From: Pilimelia columellifera
GTDB taxonomy: Bacteria > Actinomycetota > Actinomycetes > Mycobacteriales > Micromonosporaceae
Direction: 5' to 3'
Assembly: GCF_039532605.1 (NCBI RefSeq)
Contig: NZ_BAAARY010000005.1
Coordinates: 355,973-419,972 of the forward strand
Length of the DNA stretch: 64,000 nucleotides
Shown in pieces: positions 27,453-37,130 of this stretch (within the stretch, counting starts at the first letter, position 1; every line of letters begins with the position of its first letter). A program made the position numbers and the translations under genes. Below the pieces are notes generated by a model that was given only the letters and a program-made list of their open reading frames with translations, was not told where the DNA came from and did not search any database.

Positions 27453-28289
27453 GTGCGAAGCGTCCTCGTGTGCGTCCGGTCATCGCCCGCCGCCCAGACG
27501 GTCGCCACCTGTGCGGCCCGGCTGGGGCTACAGGCACAGGTGCGGACCGCCATGTCGGAGGCCGAGGTCATCGCCCGGCTCGCAGAGCGACCCGCCGATG
27601 TCATCCTGGCCGATGTAGCCGTGACCCGTTCCGACACCGTCGGCTTCACCCGACGGGTGCTGGCGCGCGCCCCCGGGGCGATGCTGGTGCTGTTCGGGGC
27701 GGAAGATCCAAGAGTGGCGGCGGCGGCGGTCGCCGCCGGGGCCCGCGCCCTCATCCGGGGCACCGACGACCTGGTCAGCACCGTGGCCAAGGCGGTTCTC
27801 CTGCTGGGTATGCCCAGCAGGACCGTCGGCTCGGCCGCCGGCGCGCCGTTGCCGGCGACGACCGCGATGCGCTCGGCGAACGCGCCGACCCGTTTCGGCG
27901 CCCCACCGGGCCGCCGTCCCGGGTTGGCGGGCGACCCGCGCGCCGCCGGCTCGGCCGAGATGCTGGCCGACCCGGCCTCCCGGGGCGGGATGCCGGTGCC
28001 GGCCCAGCGCGGAGACTTCGCCGACCCGGCCGAGGCCGCGCGGGCGGCCCGTCTTCCCGGCGACCCCAACTACGGCATCCCGCCGGTGCGCCGGGTGGTG
28101 CTCACTGAGCGGGAGATGCAGGTGCTGCGCGGGATGGCCGACGGCAAGAGCAACGCGGAGATCGGCCGCGAGCTGTTCGTCTCCGAGGACACCGTCAAGA
28201 CGCACGCGCGTCGGCTGTTCCGCAAGCTGGGCGCCCGGGACCGGGCACATGCGGTAGCCGCCGGCTTCCGCGCCGGCCTGGTCGTCTAG
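27453..28289 (+). CDS. bldM: BldM-like atypical response regulator, LuxR-type HTH
   Basis: A 278-aa regulator. The C-terminal HTH (about 212-275; LTEREMQVLRGMADGKSNAEIGRELF) is very close to BldM of Streptomyces, and position beside whiD and guaB supports orthology. The N-terminus (about 1-120) is receiver-like (LVCVRSSPAA, VILADVAV) but lacks the acidic pair (VR where DD is expected) and the conserved Thr/Lys, so phosphorylation is unlikely. A Pro/Ala/Gly-rich linker of about 75 residues separates the domains and makes it much longer than BldM (about 203 aa). In Streptomyces BldM acts alone or with WhiI to switch on aerial growth and sporulation genes. Confidence 0.88.
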   Translation: MRSVLVCVRSSPAAQTVATCAARLGLQAQVRTAMSEAEVIARLAERPADVILADVAVTRSDTVGFTRRVLARAPGAMLVLFGAEDPRVAAAAVAAGARALIRGTDDLVSTVAKAVLLLGMPSRTVGSAAGAPLPATTAMRSANAPTRFGAPPGRRPGLAGDPRAAGSAEMLADPASRGGMPVPAQRGDFADPAEAARAARLPGDPNYGIPPVRRVVLTEREMQVLRGMADGKSNAEIGRELFVSEDTVKTHARRLFRKLGARDRAHAVAAGFRAGLVV

Positions 28290-28305
28290 AGCCGGCGTTC
28301 CTGCG

Positions 28306-28340
28306 CCGAGAGCCGCCCCGCTCACCGGGGCGGCTCTCGG
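28306..28340. terminator. Bidirectional terminator between bldM and the DUF5319 gene
   Basis: A perfect 15-bp stem (CCGAGAGCCGCCCCG at 28306-28320 with its complement at 28326-28340) and a 5-base loop lie 17 bases after the bldM stop and 18 bases after the end of the convergent gene. Confidence 0.9.
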
Positions 28341-28357
28341 CGTCTCTGTGGTCTGGG

Positions 28358-28753
28358 TCAGTTCTCGCTGGCGTCGTGCTCCCCGATGGCGTCGTGGACG
28401 CCGTCGGCGTAGCCGCGGGCGTACTCCCAGGTGACGTAGTTGTCCGGGTCCGGATCGAAGGCCGGCTCGTGCATCCGCGGCCGACCCGAGGCCAGCAGGT
28501 GTTGGAGGTTGGCGCGCAGCAGGTCCCAGTCGAAGTAGTGGGCCTCATGGCAGTCCTCGCACTCAATGACCAGACCCCGGACCCCGGCGGGACTCAGCAG
28601 GGTCTGGTAGATCTCCAGATCGGCGAGGTCTTCGAGGACGTCGTGGCGCTCGACCTCCGACAGCGGGGCGCCCACGTCGTCGTCAGGCTCGTCCAGGCCG
28701 GCGGACGGGTCGGCGGGATCGCCGCTGAACGGGTCGATCGGCTCGTCATGCAC
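28358..28753 (-). CDS. DUF5319 protein
   Basis: A 131-aa acidic cytosolic protein of the actinobacterial DUF5319 family (M. tuberculosis Rv3412). An Asp/Pro-rich N-terminus precedes LSEVERHDVLEDLADLEIYQTLL, then a CEDCHEAHYFDWDLLRANLQHLL core with a Cys-x-x-Cys-His that could bind metal, and an acidic tail. The function is unknown. It sits between bldM and guaB as in mycobacteria, where an ECF sigma gene (sigD) is also nearby; that gene is absent here. Confidence 0.85.
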   Translation of the reverse strand: MHDEPIDPFSGDPADPSAGLDEPDDDVGAPLSEVERHDVLEDLADLEIYQTLLSPAGVRGLVIECEDCHEAHYFDWDLLRANLQHLLASGRPRMHEPAFDPDPDNYVTWEYARGYADGVHDAIGEHDASEN

Positions 28754-28915
28754 CGCTCAACCGTAGCCCGACCGGCTGCCGAGTGGGGACCTGCGTCAGC
28801 ATGCCGCGGCGGCGACGATCACGACGGGTTGCCGGCCGGGCGCCGTGACCGTCGTCAGGAGAGGCCGGAGCGCTGGGTACGATGAACCCCACGCCGCCGC
28901 CGGAGGGACCCGTAC

Positions 28916-30463
28916 ATGCCTCTGATGCCCGATCCGTCCGATCCCGGAACCGCCAGTCAGGAACTGCCCTACACGCTGCCGTCGGTCGAGACGCTGCCCT
29001 GGGGTCTGACCTTCGACGACGTGCTCCTCATTCCGGGCGAGTCGGATCTGGTCCCCAGTCAGGTCACCACCTCGACCCGGCTCACCCGCACCGTGCGTCT
29101 CAACATCCCGCTCGTCTCCAGCGCGATGGACACGGTGACCGAGGCCCGGATGGCGATCGCCATGGCCCGTCAGGGCGGCATCGGAGTGCTGCACCGCAAC
29201 CTGTCCGTCGAGGACCAGGCTGCTCAGGTCGACCTCGTGAAGCGCTCCGAGTCCGGCATGATCACCAACCCGGTAACCTGCTCGCCGCAGGACACCCTGC
29301 GCGACGTCGACAACCTCTGCGGCCGGTTCCGGATCTCGGGTGTGCCGGTGACCGATCCGCAGGGGCGGCTGGTCGGCATCGTCACCAACCGCGACATGCG
29401 TTTCGTCTCCGACCTCACCACGCTGGTCCGGGACGTGATGACCCCGATGCCGCTGGTCACCGCCCCGGTCGGCGTCGGCAAGGACGACGCGCTGGCGCTG
29501 CTGCGTCAGCACAAGATCGAGAAGCTGCCGCTGGTGGACGACGCGGGCGTGCTACGGGGCCTCATCACGGTCAAGGACTTCACCAAGAGCGAGCAGTTCC
29601 CGCTGGCGGCCAAGGACGACGCCGGCCGGCTCCGGGTCGCCGCGGCGGTCGGCGTCGGCGACGACGGCTACAAGCGGGCCCGCGCGCTCATCGACGCCGG
29701 CGTCGATGTGATCATGGTCGACACGGCGCACGGCCACAACCGGGCCGTCCCTGAGCTGGTAGCCCAGCTCAAGCGGGAGTGCGACGTCGACATCGTCGGT
29801 GGCAACGTCGCCACCTACGCCGGCGCCAGGGCTCTGGTGGAGGCCGGCGCGGACGCGGTCAAGGTCGGGGTCGGACCCGGCGCCATCTGCACCACCCGGA
29901 TCGTGGCCGGCGTCGGCGTCCCGCAGCTCTCCGCGATCATGGAAGCGGCCCGCGCCTGCCGCCCGGCCGGCGTGCCGGTGATCGCCGACGGCGGCGTCCA
30001 GTACTCCGGCGACATCGCCAAGGCGATCGTGGCCGGCGCCGACAGCGTCATGCTCGGCAGCCTCTTCGCCGGCTGCGAGGAGAGCCCCGGCGAGCTGATC
30101 TTCATGAACGGCAAGCAGTTCAAGTCGTACCGGGGGATGGGCTCGCTGGGCGCGATGGCAGCCCGTGGCCCGGCGGCACAGTCCTACTCCAAGGACCGCT
30201 ACTTCCAGGCCGACGTCACCGACACCGAGAAGCTCATCCCCGAGGGCATCGAGGGTCAGGTTCCCTACCGGGGTCGGCTCGCGGTCGTCGCCCACCAGCT
30301 CGTCGGCGGGGTCCGGCAGGCGCAGTTCTACTCCGGCGCCGACAGCATCACCGCGCTCCAGCAGCGTGGCCGGATGGTCCGCATCACGTCGGCGGGCCTG
30401 AAGGAGAGCCACCCGCACGACATCCAGATGACCGTCGAGGCCCCGAACTACCACTCCCGCTAA
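28916..30463 (+). CDS. guaB: IMP dehydrogenase GuaB
   Basis: Oxidises IMP to XMP with NAD+, the first committed step of GMP synthesis. TIM-barrel domain with two inserted CBS domains (about 112-225). The catalytic loop GPGAICTTR (about 320-328) carries the active Cys, and the YRGMGSLGAM flap follows. At 515 aa it is normal. ATG 28916 is preceded by GGAGGG. The gene is followed 15 bases later by guaB3, with guaA 4 kb further, giving IMP-to-GMP genes in one region. Confidence 0.97.
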   Translation: MPLMPDPSDPGTASQELPYTLPSVETLPWGLTFDDVLLIPGESDLVPSQVTTSTRLTRTVRLNIPLVSSAMDTVTEARMAIAMARQGGIGVLHRNLSVEDQAAQVDLVKRSESGMITNPVTCSPQDTLRDVDNLCGRFRISGVPVTDPQGRLVGIVTNRDMRFVSDLTTLVRDVMTPMPLVTAPVGVGKDDALALLRQHKIEKLPLVDDAGVLRGLITVKDFTKSEQFPLAAKDDAGRLRVAAAVGVGDDGYKRARALIDAGVDVIMVDTAHGHNRAVPELVAQLKRECDVDIVGGNVATYAGARALVEAGADAVKVGVGPGAICTTRIVAGVGVPQLSAIMEAARACRPAGVPVIADGGVQYSGDIAKAIVAGADSVMLGSLFAGCEESPGELIFMNGKQFKSYRGMGSLGAMAARGPAAQSYSKDRYFQADVTDTEKLIPEGIEGQVPYRGRLAVVAHQLVGGVRQAQFYSGADSITALQQRGRMVRITSAGLKESHPHDIQMTVEAPNYHSR

Positions 30464-30478
30464 GGAGACACCCCTACC

Positions 30479-31597
30479 ATGCGTGACGTGGTCGAGCTCG
30501 GCCTCGGCAAGATCGCCAGCCGTGGGTACCACCTGTCCGATGTGGCCATCGTGCCGAGCCGGCGCACCCGGGACGTCGACGACGTCTCGACTGCCTGGCA
30601 GCTGGACGCCTACCCGTTCGACATCCCCTGTGTGGCCCACCCCTCGGACGCCACCATGAGCCCCGAGACGATCATCGCGCTCGGGCGGCTCGGCGGCCTC
30701 GGCGTGCTCAACGCCGAGGGCCTGTGGGCCCGCTACGAGGACCCGACCAAGCTCCTCGCCGAGCTGGGTGACCTGGACCCCGAAGGCGACGCCACGGCGC
30801 GGCTCCAGCAGGCGTACGCCGAGCCGATCAAACCCGACCTCATCGCTGAGCGGGTCCGTCAGATCCGCGCCGGTGGGGTGACCGTCGCGGTGCGGGTGTC
30901 GCCGCAGCACACCCTCGCGCTCGCGCCGGCGATCGTGGCGGCCGGCGTCGATCTGCTCGTCATTCAGGGCACGATCGTCTCGGCCGAGCACGTGTCGGCC
31001 AACGACGACGCGTTGAACCTCAAGGAGTTCATCGCCGACCTCGAGGTCCCGGTGATCGTCGGTGGCTGCACCGACTACAAGACGGCGCTGCATCTCATGC
31101 GCACCGGCGCCGCCGGGGTCATCGTCGGCGTCGGCGGCGACGACTGGGCCACCTCCGACAGCGTCCTGGGCATCCGCGTCCCGATGGCCACCGCCATCGC
31201 CGACGCCGCCGCGGCCCGCCGCGACTATCTGGACGAGACCGGCGGCCGGTACGTGCACCTCATCGCCGACGGCGACATCCAGACCTCCGGCGACATCGCC
31301 AAGGCGATCGGCTGCGGCGCGGACGCTGTCATGATCGGTGAGCCGTTGTCGCGCGGCGAGGGCGCCCCTGCCGGTGGCGCCTGGTGGCACTCGGCGGCCA
31401 GCCACCCGAAGCTGCCGCGCGGCGCCTACTGCGAGGCCGATGAGCCGATCGGCAGCCTGGAGACCCTGCTCTACGGCCCCGCCGACCAGCCCGACGGCGA
31501 GCTGAACCTGTTCGGCGGGCTACGTCGGTCGATGGCCAAGTGCGGCTACAAGGACGTCAAGGAGTTCCAGAAGGTCGGTCTGGTTCTCGACCGCTGA
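30479..31597 (+). CDS. guaB3: IMPDH-like protein GuaB3
   Basis: A 372-aa IMP dehydrogenase-related paralogue lacking CBS domains, always next to guaB in actinobacteria. The barrel and the second phosphate loop (IADGDIQTSGDIAKAI) are conserved. The region matching the catalytic loop reads GVGGDDWATSDSVLGI and has no Cys, so ordinary IMP dehydrogenase chemistry is not expected. The true reaction is unclear. AAGGAG precedes the ATG and it is co-transcribed with guaB. Confidence 0.93.
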   Translation: MRDVVELGLGKIASRGYHLSDVAIVPSRRTRDVDDVSTAWQLDAYPFDIPCVAHPSDATMSPETIIALGRLGGLGVLNAEGLWARYEDPTKLLAELGDLDPEGDATARLQQAYAEPIKPDLIAERVRQIRAGGVTVAVRVSPQHTLALAPAIVAAGVDLLVIQGTIVSAEHVSANDDALNLKEFIADLEVPVIVGGCTDYKTALHLMRTGAAGVIVGVGGDDWATSDSVLGIRVPMATAIADAAAARRDYLDETGGRYVHLIADGDIQTSGDIAKAIGCGADAVMIGEPLSRGEGAPAGGAWWHSAASHPKLPRGAYCEADEPIGSLETLLYGPADQPDGELNLFGGLRRSMAKCGYKDVKEFQKVGLVLDR

Positions 31598-31625
31598 CCG
31601 GACACAACAAGGTGAGGGCAACCGC

Positions 31626-33092
31626 GTGAGGAATCAGGTTCCGGTGGCGGCCGCGCTGGTCGCGGCCATGGCGCTGGTCGGCTGCACGCCTGAGCGCGAC
31701 AGCGCGCCCCAGGCCGCGCGGGGGGCCGGCGTGTGGTCCGTCGTGCCCCAGCCGACCGGCCCCCGGCCCGGCTCGCCGGGCGCCGGCGATCCGTACTTTC
31801 CCAGCTACGGCAACGGCGGCTACGACGTCACCGACTACGCCGTGAAGGTCCGGTTCAACCCGGCCACCGACGCGGTCACCGGAACGACGACGGTGACCGC
31901 CAAGGCCGCCGTCGACCTGTCCCGGTTCAATCTGGACCTGCACGCGTTGACGGTCGCGTCGGTCACTGTCGACGGGGTGGCGGCCACCCACACCCACGTC
32001 CAGGACGAGCTGGCCATCTCCCCGGCCACCCCGCTCGTGGCCGGTAAGCAGTTCGTGGCGGTGATCAACTACGGTGGCCAGCCCCGCCGGAAGCCGAACG
32101 CCATGCTCGGCGCCGGTGGGTTCCTCAACACCGCGGACGGGGCGATCGCCCTGGGTCAGCCGGAGTCTGCGACGACGTGGTTCCCGGTCAACGACCACCC
32201 GTCGGACAAGGCCCGGTACAGCTTAGAGATCACCGTCCCGGCGGGCCTGACGGCGCTGTCCAACGGCAAGCCCGGCCCGACGACGACAACCGCCGGCTGG
32301 ACCACCTGGAAGTGGTCCGAGAGCACCCCGATGGCCAGTTACCTGACGATGGCGGTGATCGGCAACTACCGGGTGAAGCGTTCTGTCCACAAGGGCCGGC
32401 CGGTCGTCACCGCGGTTCCCGCCAGCGCTCCCGCCGGTTCCCTGGGCGAGCTGACGATGGCCAAGACGACAGCCGTCGCCGACTACCTGGAGACGGTTTT
32501 CGGGCCGTACCCGGTCGACGCGTACGGCGGCGTGGTCGTGGACGCCCGCCAGATCGGCTACGCGCTGGAGACCCAGAGCCGTCCGGTGTACGGGCCGGGG
32601 TTCTTCACCGACGAGAAGTCCGCCGACGCTGTGCTGACCCATGAGCTGGCGCACCAGTGGTTCGGCAACTCCGTGGCTTTGGACCGCTGGCAGGACATCT
32701 GGCTCAACGAGGGCTTCGCCTCGTACGCCGAGTGGTTGTGGACCCAGCAGCAGGGCGGCCAGAGCGCCCAGGAGCAGTTCGACGTCGCGTACCGGACCAG
32801 CCCGGCCTCGATCTGGCGGGTGCCGCCGGGCCGTCCCGGGCCGGCCCGGATCTTCGACGGCTCGGTGTACCGCCGGGGCGCGATGACCGTCCACGCGTTG
32901 CGCGTGACCATCGGCGACGAGGCCTTCTTCCGGCTGCTCAAGGAGTGGACAGCCACCCACCGGGACGGCAACGTCCGGACCGCCGACTTCGTCGCGCTGG
33001 CTGAGAAGGTCTCCGGACGGCAGTTGGACCAGCTCTTCGACGCCTGGCTCTACGGTGTCACCCGGCCACCGCTACCGACCGCCGGCGCCTGA
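31626..33092 (+). CDS. M1-family zinc metallopeptidase lipoprotein
   Basis: A 488-aa exported aminopeptidase-like protein. The signal peptide ends in the lipobox LVGC (Cys20), so it is membrane-anchored outside the cell. An N-terminal beta domain (about 60-240) precedes the gluzincin core with HELAH (about 339-343) and the third zinc ligand in LNEGFAS (Glu about 362). The exopeptidase motif GAMEN is replaced by a YALETQ variant, as in related actinobacterial lipoproteins. The large C-terminal ARM domain of classical PepN is missing. The GTG start follows AAGGTGAGGG. It may process peptides taken up by the importer at 41-47 kb (inference). Confidence 0.92.
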   Translation: MRNQVPVAAALVAAMALVGCTPERDSAPQAARGAGVWSVVPQPTGPRPGSPGAGDPYFPSYGNGGYDVTDYAVKVRFNPATDAVTGTTTVTAKAAVDLSRFNLDLHALTVASVTVDGVAATHTHVQDELAISPATPLVAGKQFVAVINYGGQPRRKPNAMLGAGGFLNTADGAIALGQPESATTWFPVNDHPSDKARYSLEITVPAGLTALSNGKPGPTTTTAGWTTWKWSESTPMASYLTMAVIGNYRVKRSVHKGRPVVTAVPASAPAGSLGELTMAKTTAVADYLETVFGPYPVDAYGGVVVDARQIGYALETQSRPVYGPGFFTDEKSADAVLTHELAHQWFGNSVALDRWQDIWLNEGFASYAEWLWTQQQGGQSAQEQFDVAYRTSPASIWRVPPGRPGPARIFDGSVYRRGAMTVHALRVTIGDEAFFRLLKEWTATHRDGNVRTADFVALAEKVSGRQLDQLFDAWLYGVTRPPLPTAGA

Positions 33093-33113
33093 TGCCCGCC
33101 GCTGTCCCTGGGC

Positions 33114-33138
33114 GGCGGCCCGCGACCAGCGGGCCGCC
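33114..33138. terminator. Hairpin between the M1 peptidase and LCP genes
   Basis: GGCGGCCCGC (33114-33123) and GCGGGCCGCC (33129-33138) form a 10-bp stem with a 5-base loop between convergent genes. Confidence 0.75.
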
Positions 33139-33141
33139 CGC

Positions 33142-34329
33142 TCAGCGGGAGTGGGCCAGCTTGGGGTTCTTAACCAGAAACGGCGCCACCGTGCCGCCGC
33201 GGACAGCGGCGAGGAACTGGGCGCCCACCGGTTTGAGCGACTCACCCCGGTAGGCGCTGCCCACGCCCACGCCGGCGCCGGGCAGGCTCACCAGCGTGAT
33301 CTTCGCTGGTGAGACGTTCCGCAGGGTGAAGGCGAAGTCGGTCACCGCCTGGCCGCGTCCGTCGAAGGTCAACGAGTCACGCAGCGCGGTGAGGACCTTG
33401 TCCAGTTTCGCCGGATCGGTGTGCGCGTTCGTCTGCGCGACCTTCGTGAGGATCGCCCGGATGAGCTGCTGCTGGTGCTTCTGCCGGGTGTAGTCGCCGC
33501 CGGTCAGGTACCGCTGCCTGCTGTAGTCCAGGGCCTGCCAGCCGGTGAAGCGGCGTACGCCGGGCTGGTAGACCATCTGCGGTCCGAGGTAGCCGGTGCT
33601 GCTGGCGCCGGGCCTGCGGTGTTCGCCGTTGGGTTTGCGGTGGATCGAGACGACTTTCCGGTCGACCTTCATGTCGACGCCGCCGAGGGCGTCGACGAGC
33701 GCGGTGAAACCGGGGAAGTCGATGACGGCGCCGGCGTTGAAGCTGATGCCGGTGTGCTTGGTGACGGTGGCCGCCAGCAGCTCGAAGCCCTGGGCCCGGT
33801 CCGGTTTGGCCTTGCCGGGCACGACGCTGCCGTAGCTCATGGCGTGGGTGAGCTTGGTGCGCTCGCCCGGGAAGTTGGCCTTCTTGAACGCGGGGATGTT
33901 GACGATGAGATCCCGTGGCAGGGAGTACAGGTACGCCTGGTCGTGGGCGGCCGGCACGTGCATGAGGAGGACGGCGTCGGCGTGCGGGCGCCAGTTGGGG
34001 ACGCTGACACGGGGGTCGATGCCGACGATGAGGAAGTTCAGCGGTCCGCGTAGCTGCTGCCCGGTGACGGTGACGGTGGCCGGGCGGGCGCTCGGCGCGT
34101 TGGACGGGCTGGGGCTGGCATCGCCGAACAGGTTGGCCGACTGGGGCGTGTACCGGCTCTGGGCGGCGTTGACGGCGATCGCGCCGCCGCCGAGCAGCGC
34201 CAGGAGGAGCACCCCGACGGTCGTCAGGATCCAGACGCGGCGCCGCCGGATCGTGGCGGTCGGCCGGTTCGCGGCGTCGGCCGCCACTGCGTCGGCTGCC
34301 GGTGCGGCGTCGGCGGGCTGCTCGGTCAT
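33142..34329 (-). CDS. LytR-CpsA-Psr (LCP) family protein
   Basis: Membrane-anchored phosphotransferase that attaches polysaccharides (arabinogalactan- or teichoic-like polymers) to peptidoglycan. It has a short cytosolic Ala-rich N-terminus, one TM helix (about 28-50) after RRRR, and the extracellular LCP domain (about 95-300) with NFLIVGIDPR, the DAVLLMHV Asp, SLPRDLIVNIP and the YSRQRYLTGGDYTRQKHQQQLI Arg-rich signature. ATG 34329 gives 395 aa and has GGGGAGGGG upstream; a further 45 open codons were rejected because they cover that site. It converges with the M1 gene and is divergent from guaA. Confidence 0.92.
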   Translation of the reverse strand: MTEQPADAAPAADAVAADAANRPTATIRRRRVWILTTVGVLLLALLGGGAIAVNAAQSRYTPQSANLFGDASPSPSNAPSARPATVTVTGQQLRGPLNFLIVGIDPRVSVPNWRPHADAVLLMHVPAAHDQAYLYSLPRDLIVNIPAFKKANFPGERTKLTHAMSYGSVVPGKAKPDRAQGFELLAATVTKHTGISFNAGAVIDFPGFTALVDALGGVDMKVDRKVVSIHRKPNGEHRRPGASSTGYLGPQMVYQPGVRRFTGWQALDYSRQRYLTGGDYTRQKHQQQLIRAILTKVAQTNAHTDPAKLDKVLTALRDSLTFDGRGQAVTDFAFTLRNVSPAKITLVSLPGAGVGVGSAYRGESLKPVGAQFLAAVRGGTVAPFLVKNPKLAHSR

Positions 34330-34505
34330 TGGTCCCCTCCCCAGTGGGCGAAGGCCCATCATGGGCGCGGACAGCCTGCCGGCCGTACCCCCCGACGGCT
34401 GGTGCTGGGGGCCCGCGAGGTCGGCGTTGTGAGCCGGTTGGCCTACATGCGGCGTATTTGTCACAGCGGGCCGCCGCCGCTGACCGGGGCGGGCTGGCAG
34501 CTCGG

Positions 34506-34511
34506 TAGACT
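34506..34511 (+). promoter_or_regulatory. guaA -10 box (leaderless start)
   Basis: TAGACT lies 6 bases before the guaA ATG with no Shine-Dalgarno, predicting a transcript that starts at the ATG. It explains why guaA, unlike guaB, lacks a ribosome site. Confidence 0.55.
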
Positions 34512-34517
34512 TTCCTG

Positions 34518-36068
<1,551 letters not shown>

Positions 36069-36082
36069 CGCATAGCGCATGA

Positions 36083-36118
36083 ACTCGTACGAGTGAACGA
36101 ACTGTCAGCAATCTGACA
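36083..36118. promoter_or_regulatory. Two palindromes upstream of the double-Nudix genes
   Basis: A 12-base perfect palindrome ACTCGTACGAGT (36083-36094) is followed by TGTCAG-N4-CTGACA (36103-36118). Both lie between the guaA stop and the GTG start of the first Nudix gene (36162) and look like repressor operators. No known consensus was recognised. Confidence 0.5.
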
Positions 36119-36161
36119 CTTTGGTAATGGATGTTGGTCGGGTTCGGACAGTATCGACGTC

Positions 36162-37109
36162 GTGACCCCCGCTCTTGAGCCGCTACGCCGGATTGCCGCG
36201 TACGCCGTCTGCGCCGACGAGATCGGCCGATTCCTGCTGGTCCGGGCTTCGACCCGGGCAGGCGCCCCGGGTGTGTGGTCGTTGCCCGGCGGCGCCGTCG
36301 ACCACGGCGAGGACCCGATCCACACGGTCGTCCGGGAGACGGCCGCCGAGACCGGGCTCTCGGTCGCCGTCACCGGCCTGTGTGACGTGCTCGCCGACAT
36401 GCGCTCACTCCCGCACCGCGGCATCACCATCCACACCGACCGGCTGCTCTACACCGGCGCGGTGCGTGGCGGCACCCTGCGGGACCGGATCGGCCAACCC
36501 ACCGACCTGGCCCGCTGGATGACCCCGGCCGAGGCCGAGCGGCTGCCCCTGCGACCCTTCACCGCCACCGTGCTCGGGCTCCCGCCCGGCCCGGTGGACC
36601 TACGGCCGGAGGAGGCGCCCGACTTCCCGTCCTTCTACGCCATCCCCGGCCCGGACGGCCTGCATCGGGCGCAGCGGTTCGCCGCCTACGCGGTCGCCAC
36701 CGACCCGGCGGGTCGGCTGCTGCTCACTCAGATCGCGCCGACCTACCCCGGCGCTGGTCAGTGGCACCTGCCCGGCGGCGGCACCGACTACGGCGAGCAG
36801 CCCGGGCCGGCCCTGCTGCGGGAACTGGTCGAGGAGACCGGCCAGCATGGCCGCATGGTCGAGCTGCTGGGCGTGGCCAGCCACCGGGACGCCGCGTCGC
36901 TGGGCCCGGAGGGCTACCCGATCGACTGGCACGGCGTGCGGGCCTTCTACCGGGTCGTCGTCGACGATCCGACACCGCTGACCGTCGTCGACGTCGGCGG
37001 GTCCACCTCCGCTGTCCGCTGGTTCGCCCCAGGCGAGCTGATCGACCTGCCACCGAGCGCGTTCACCGAGGTCACCGAGGAGGCGATCCGGGCAGCCGGG
37101 CTGCGCTGA
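36162..37109 (+). CDS. Double-Nudix hydrolase A
   Basis: A 315-aa cytosolic protein with two Nudix domains. The C-terminal domain has a canonical Nudix box (GGTDYGEQ…RELVEETGQ, about 207-230). The N-terminal box (about 45-68) reads …RETAAETGL, with the first Glu of the catalytic EE pair changed to Ala, so it is probably weak or inactive. Nudix enzymes cleave nucleoside diphosphate-X; the substrate is unknown. A paralogue follows 21 bases downstream. The GTG start has no strong ribosome site. Confidence 0.88.
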   Translation: MTPALEPLRRIAAYAVCADEIGRFLLVRASTRAGAPGVWSLPGGAVDHGEDPIHTVVRETAAETGLSVAVTGLCDVLADMRSLPHRGITIHTDRLLYTGAVRGGTLRDRIGQPTDLARWMTPAEAERLPLRPFTATVLGLPPGPVDLRPEEAPDFPSFYAIPGPDGLHRAQRFAAYAVATDPAGRLLLTQIAPTYPGAGQWHLPGGGTDYGEQPGPALLRELVEETGQHGRMVELLGVASHRDAASLGPEGYPIDWHGVRAFYRVVVDDPTPLTVVDVGGSTSAVRWFAPGELIDLPPSAFTEVTEEAIRAAGLR

Positions 37110-37130
37110 GCGTCCCGGTACCGTCAACGG

